Source of the DNA: Desulfamplus sp.
GTDB lineage: Bacteria; Desulfobacterota; Desulfobacteria; Desulfobacterales; Desulfobacteraceae
Direction: 5' to 3'
Length of the DNA: 8,077 nucleotides
Assembly: GCA_015232935.1 (NCBI GenBank)
Contig: JADFYT010000098.1
Span: 1 to 8,077 of the forward strand
Part shown: piece by piece, positions 7,137 through 8,077 of the stretch
How the letters are laid out: every line of letters begins with the position of its first letter
How positions within the stretch are numbered: the first letter of the stretch is position 1
Made by a program: the position numbers and the translations under genes
Notes under the pieces: model-generated
Told to the model about the DNA's origin: nothing
The model's input: the letters and a program-made list of their open reading frames with translations, nothing else
Database searches by the model: none

Positions 7137-7190
7137 GCAAGCCTTCACTGAATCCGCATAAACGGCTTCTTCCTTCAGTGAAGGCTTTGC
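7137..7190. repeat. Long hairpin with 14-bp perfect stem and nested hairpin
   Basis: AAGCCTTCACTGAA (7139-7152) pairs perfectly with TTCAGTGAAGGCTT (7174-7187). The stem extends by two more pairs past a bulged T (7137-7138 with 7189-7190). The 21-nt loop holds a small CCG-CATAAA-CGG hairpin. No T-run follows on either strand, so it is not a standard terminator. It lies 215 nt before pyrE and 183 nt upstream of the ctp start, in non-coding DNA. Its role is unknown: leader RNA structure, mobile-element remnant, or protein site. Confidence 0.6.
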
Positions 7191-7202
7191 TATAAACAGA
7201 GA

Positions 7203-7248
7203 TCCTGCAAAATTTGCTTTTCACCCTGTACAGTCCATTTTTGCAGGA
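7203..7248. repeat. Inverted repeat TCCTGCAAAA/TTTTGCAGGA with central palindrome
   Basis: A perfect 10-bp inverted repeat (7203-7212 and 7239-7248) separated by 26 nt that contain the palindrome CTGTACAG (7226-7233). The word CTGCAAAA also occurs at 7114-7121, on the other side of the neighbouring hairpin. No tail typical of a terminator is seen. Together with the hairpin at 7137-7190 it makes this gap unusually structured. Confidence 0.5.
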
Positions 7249-7264
7249 AACCTGATATAGAGCC

Positions 7265-7372
7265 TCAAGGAACCGGTTTTAAATAACTTGCTCATTTCAC
7301 ACCAGCCCTGAAGGACGGCGTATATAGATTTTAAAATGGGAATGTTATTGCGGACTCATTCCTGAAGTATGG
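7265..7372 (+). repeat. Inverted repeat copy A (about 108 bp), upstream of pyrE
   Basis: This is the plus-strand partner of 4180-4070. It begins TCAAGGA, then GGTTTTAAATAA (identical in both copies), then the AAGGACGGCG core, and ends at CCTGAA..ATGG, 32 nt before the pyrE ATG. Similarity stops abruptly on both sides: upstream of TCAAGGA there is no trace of the deacetylase coding sequence, so copy A is not a leftover gene fragment. Part of the pyrE leader is therefore made of this repeat. Confidence 0.8.
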
Positions 7373-7404
7373 CCGTTATACCTAAATTGAAAGGATAAAA
7401 TCAA

Positions 7405-7968
7405 ATGAAAAAAAGATTAATAGAACTTCTTTGCACCAGATCATTTAAATACAGCGAGCAAGCCATATTCAAACTGGCATCAGGAACCATGAGCCAGTTT
7501 TATGTAAATTGCAAGCCTGTAATGCTTGATCCAGAAGGGATGTTTCTTGTCGGCAACCTTGTGTTTGACCAGATTCGCAATTCAGATTGCACCGGTGTAG
7601 GGGGGCTGACATTTGGTGCTGACCCGATTGCCGTAGCGACATCATTTGCATCCTATCTTGGAAAACGGCCGGTAAAAGCCTTTTCCATCAGAAAAGAACA
7701 GAAGGATCATGGCATGATAAAGTGGGTGGAAGGAGATATGGCAGAAGGTGAAAAGGTTGTTATTGTTGAAGATGTGGTAACTACCGGAGGCTCAACAATA
7801 AAGGCTGTCCAAAGGGCAAGGACACAGGGGCTTGACGTGATACAGGTGATTACTCTTGTTGACAGGCAGGAGGGGGGAATCGAAAAAATCAAGGAGCATG
7901 TCGATAAGGTATCTGCCATTGTCAGCCGTTCTGATCTTATGTCATGGATGGAACTGAATATGGCATGA
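7405..7968 (+). CDS. pyrE: Orotate phosphoribosyltransferase
   Basis: A 187-residue cytoplasmic enzyme joining orotate to PRPP to give orotidine 5'-phosphate, the fifth step of pyrimidine synthesis. Diagnostic stretches are FKLASGTMSQFYVN (22-35), GGLTFGADPIA (66-76), FSIRKEQKDHG (93-103, the flexible loop with catalytic Lys) and the PRPP-binding motif VVIVEDVVTTGGS (118-130). Length fits the short bacterial PyrE form. The start is supported by GAAAGGA (7389-7395), nine nt upstream, and by the normal family N-terminus. Its upstream region is 450 nt long and full of hairpins plus repeat copy A, which leaves room for leader-based regulation, but no coupled T-run attenuator is visible. A weak -10-like TATACC lies at 7377-7382 without a matching -35. 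Confidence 0.95.
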   Translation: MKKRLIELLCTRSFKYSEQAIFKLASGTMSQFYVNCKPVMLDPEGMFLVGNLVFDQIRNSDCTGVGGLTFGADPIAVATSFASYLGKRPVKAFSIRKEQKDHGMIKWVEGDMAEGEKVVIVEDVVTTGGSTIKAVQRARTQGLDVIQVITLVDRQEGGIEKIKEHVDKVSAIVSRSDLMSWMELNMA

Positions 7969-8077
7969 ATTTCCTGAAAAAATATTTTTAGCCAGTGTAG
8001 GCAGCACAACAGACTATCCCGCATTTTTTATCATATATATCGAACAAGTTTCTTGAAAAAAGAATCTAAAAAGAATA
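7969..8077. other. AT-rich 3' flank of pyrE, no gene seen
   Basis: The 109 nt after the pyrE stop are AT-rich (AAAAAATATTTTT at 7978-7990, a T6 run at 8024-8029, TATATAT at 8034-8040). I see no convincing hairpin terminator and no open reading frame with a ribosome binding site before the right edge. Confidence 0.5.

Noticed and set aside
4181..7264. Inverted-repeat-flanked block as a composite transposon
   Set aside because: There is no transposase or recombinase inside, the cargo is an ordinary envelope operon, and no target-site duplications were seen beside the repeats.
7201..7404. Attenuator for pyrE of the leader-peptide type
   Set aside because: No hairpin followed by a T-run and no short leader frame with a ribosome binding site was found just before pyrE.

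Overview
The window looks like chromosomal DNA from an anaerobic Deltaproteobacterium (Desulfobacterota), most likely a relative of the sulfate-reducing Desulfobacterales. This is inferred from the moderate-to-low GC content by eye, the flavour of the proteins (a CtpA-type protease ending in a DPQVQRALD-like tail, a YibQ-type deacetylase with a long charged linker, an oversized GlmS-like protein) and the housekeeping mix. No phage, transposase, CRISPR, tRNA or rRNA gene is visible.

Layout: (1) 1-1973 (+) is the 3' part of a long GlmS-like sugar isomerase gene cut by the left edge. (2) 1974-2155 is a gap with two hairpins, a T9 run, and a tandem 19-nt repeat carrying TATAAT. (3) 2156-3052 (+) is an alpha/beta hydrolase, followed after 66 nt by prmA (3119-4048, +), which methylates ribosomal protein L11; the two may be cotranscribed. 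(4) 4049-4169 is a convergent gap with a terminator-like hairpin. (5) 4170-6954 (-) is a two-gene operon: ctp (S41 carboxyl-terminal protease) followed 4 nt later by a yibQ-like divergent polysaccharide deacetylase starting with GTG. (6) 6955-7404 is a 450-nt non-coding stretch rich in inverted repeats. (7) 7405-7968 (+) is pyrE, orotate phosphoribosyltransferase. (8) 7969-8077 is AT-rich with no gene seen.

The most notable non-gene structure is a pair of inverted repeats of about 110 bp, 4070-4180 on the minus strand and 7265-7372 on the plus strand. They are about 79% identical over their best 72 positions. They bracket the ctp-yibQ block almost exactly, and that block is the only part of the window on the minus strand. 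Inverting it between the repeats would make every gene co-directional and would change the last residues of the deacetylase, because its stop codon lies inside the repeat. I read this as a past or possibly ongoing inversion, or alternatively as two copies of a small dispersed element.

The most notable protein is the GlmS-like one. It appears to keep the Glu/His/Lys residues of the isomerase site. However, about 100 residues are inserted just before the catalytic C-terminal tail, and about 220 residues of unrecognised sequence follow it. No clearly new defence or mobile system was found.
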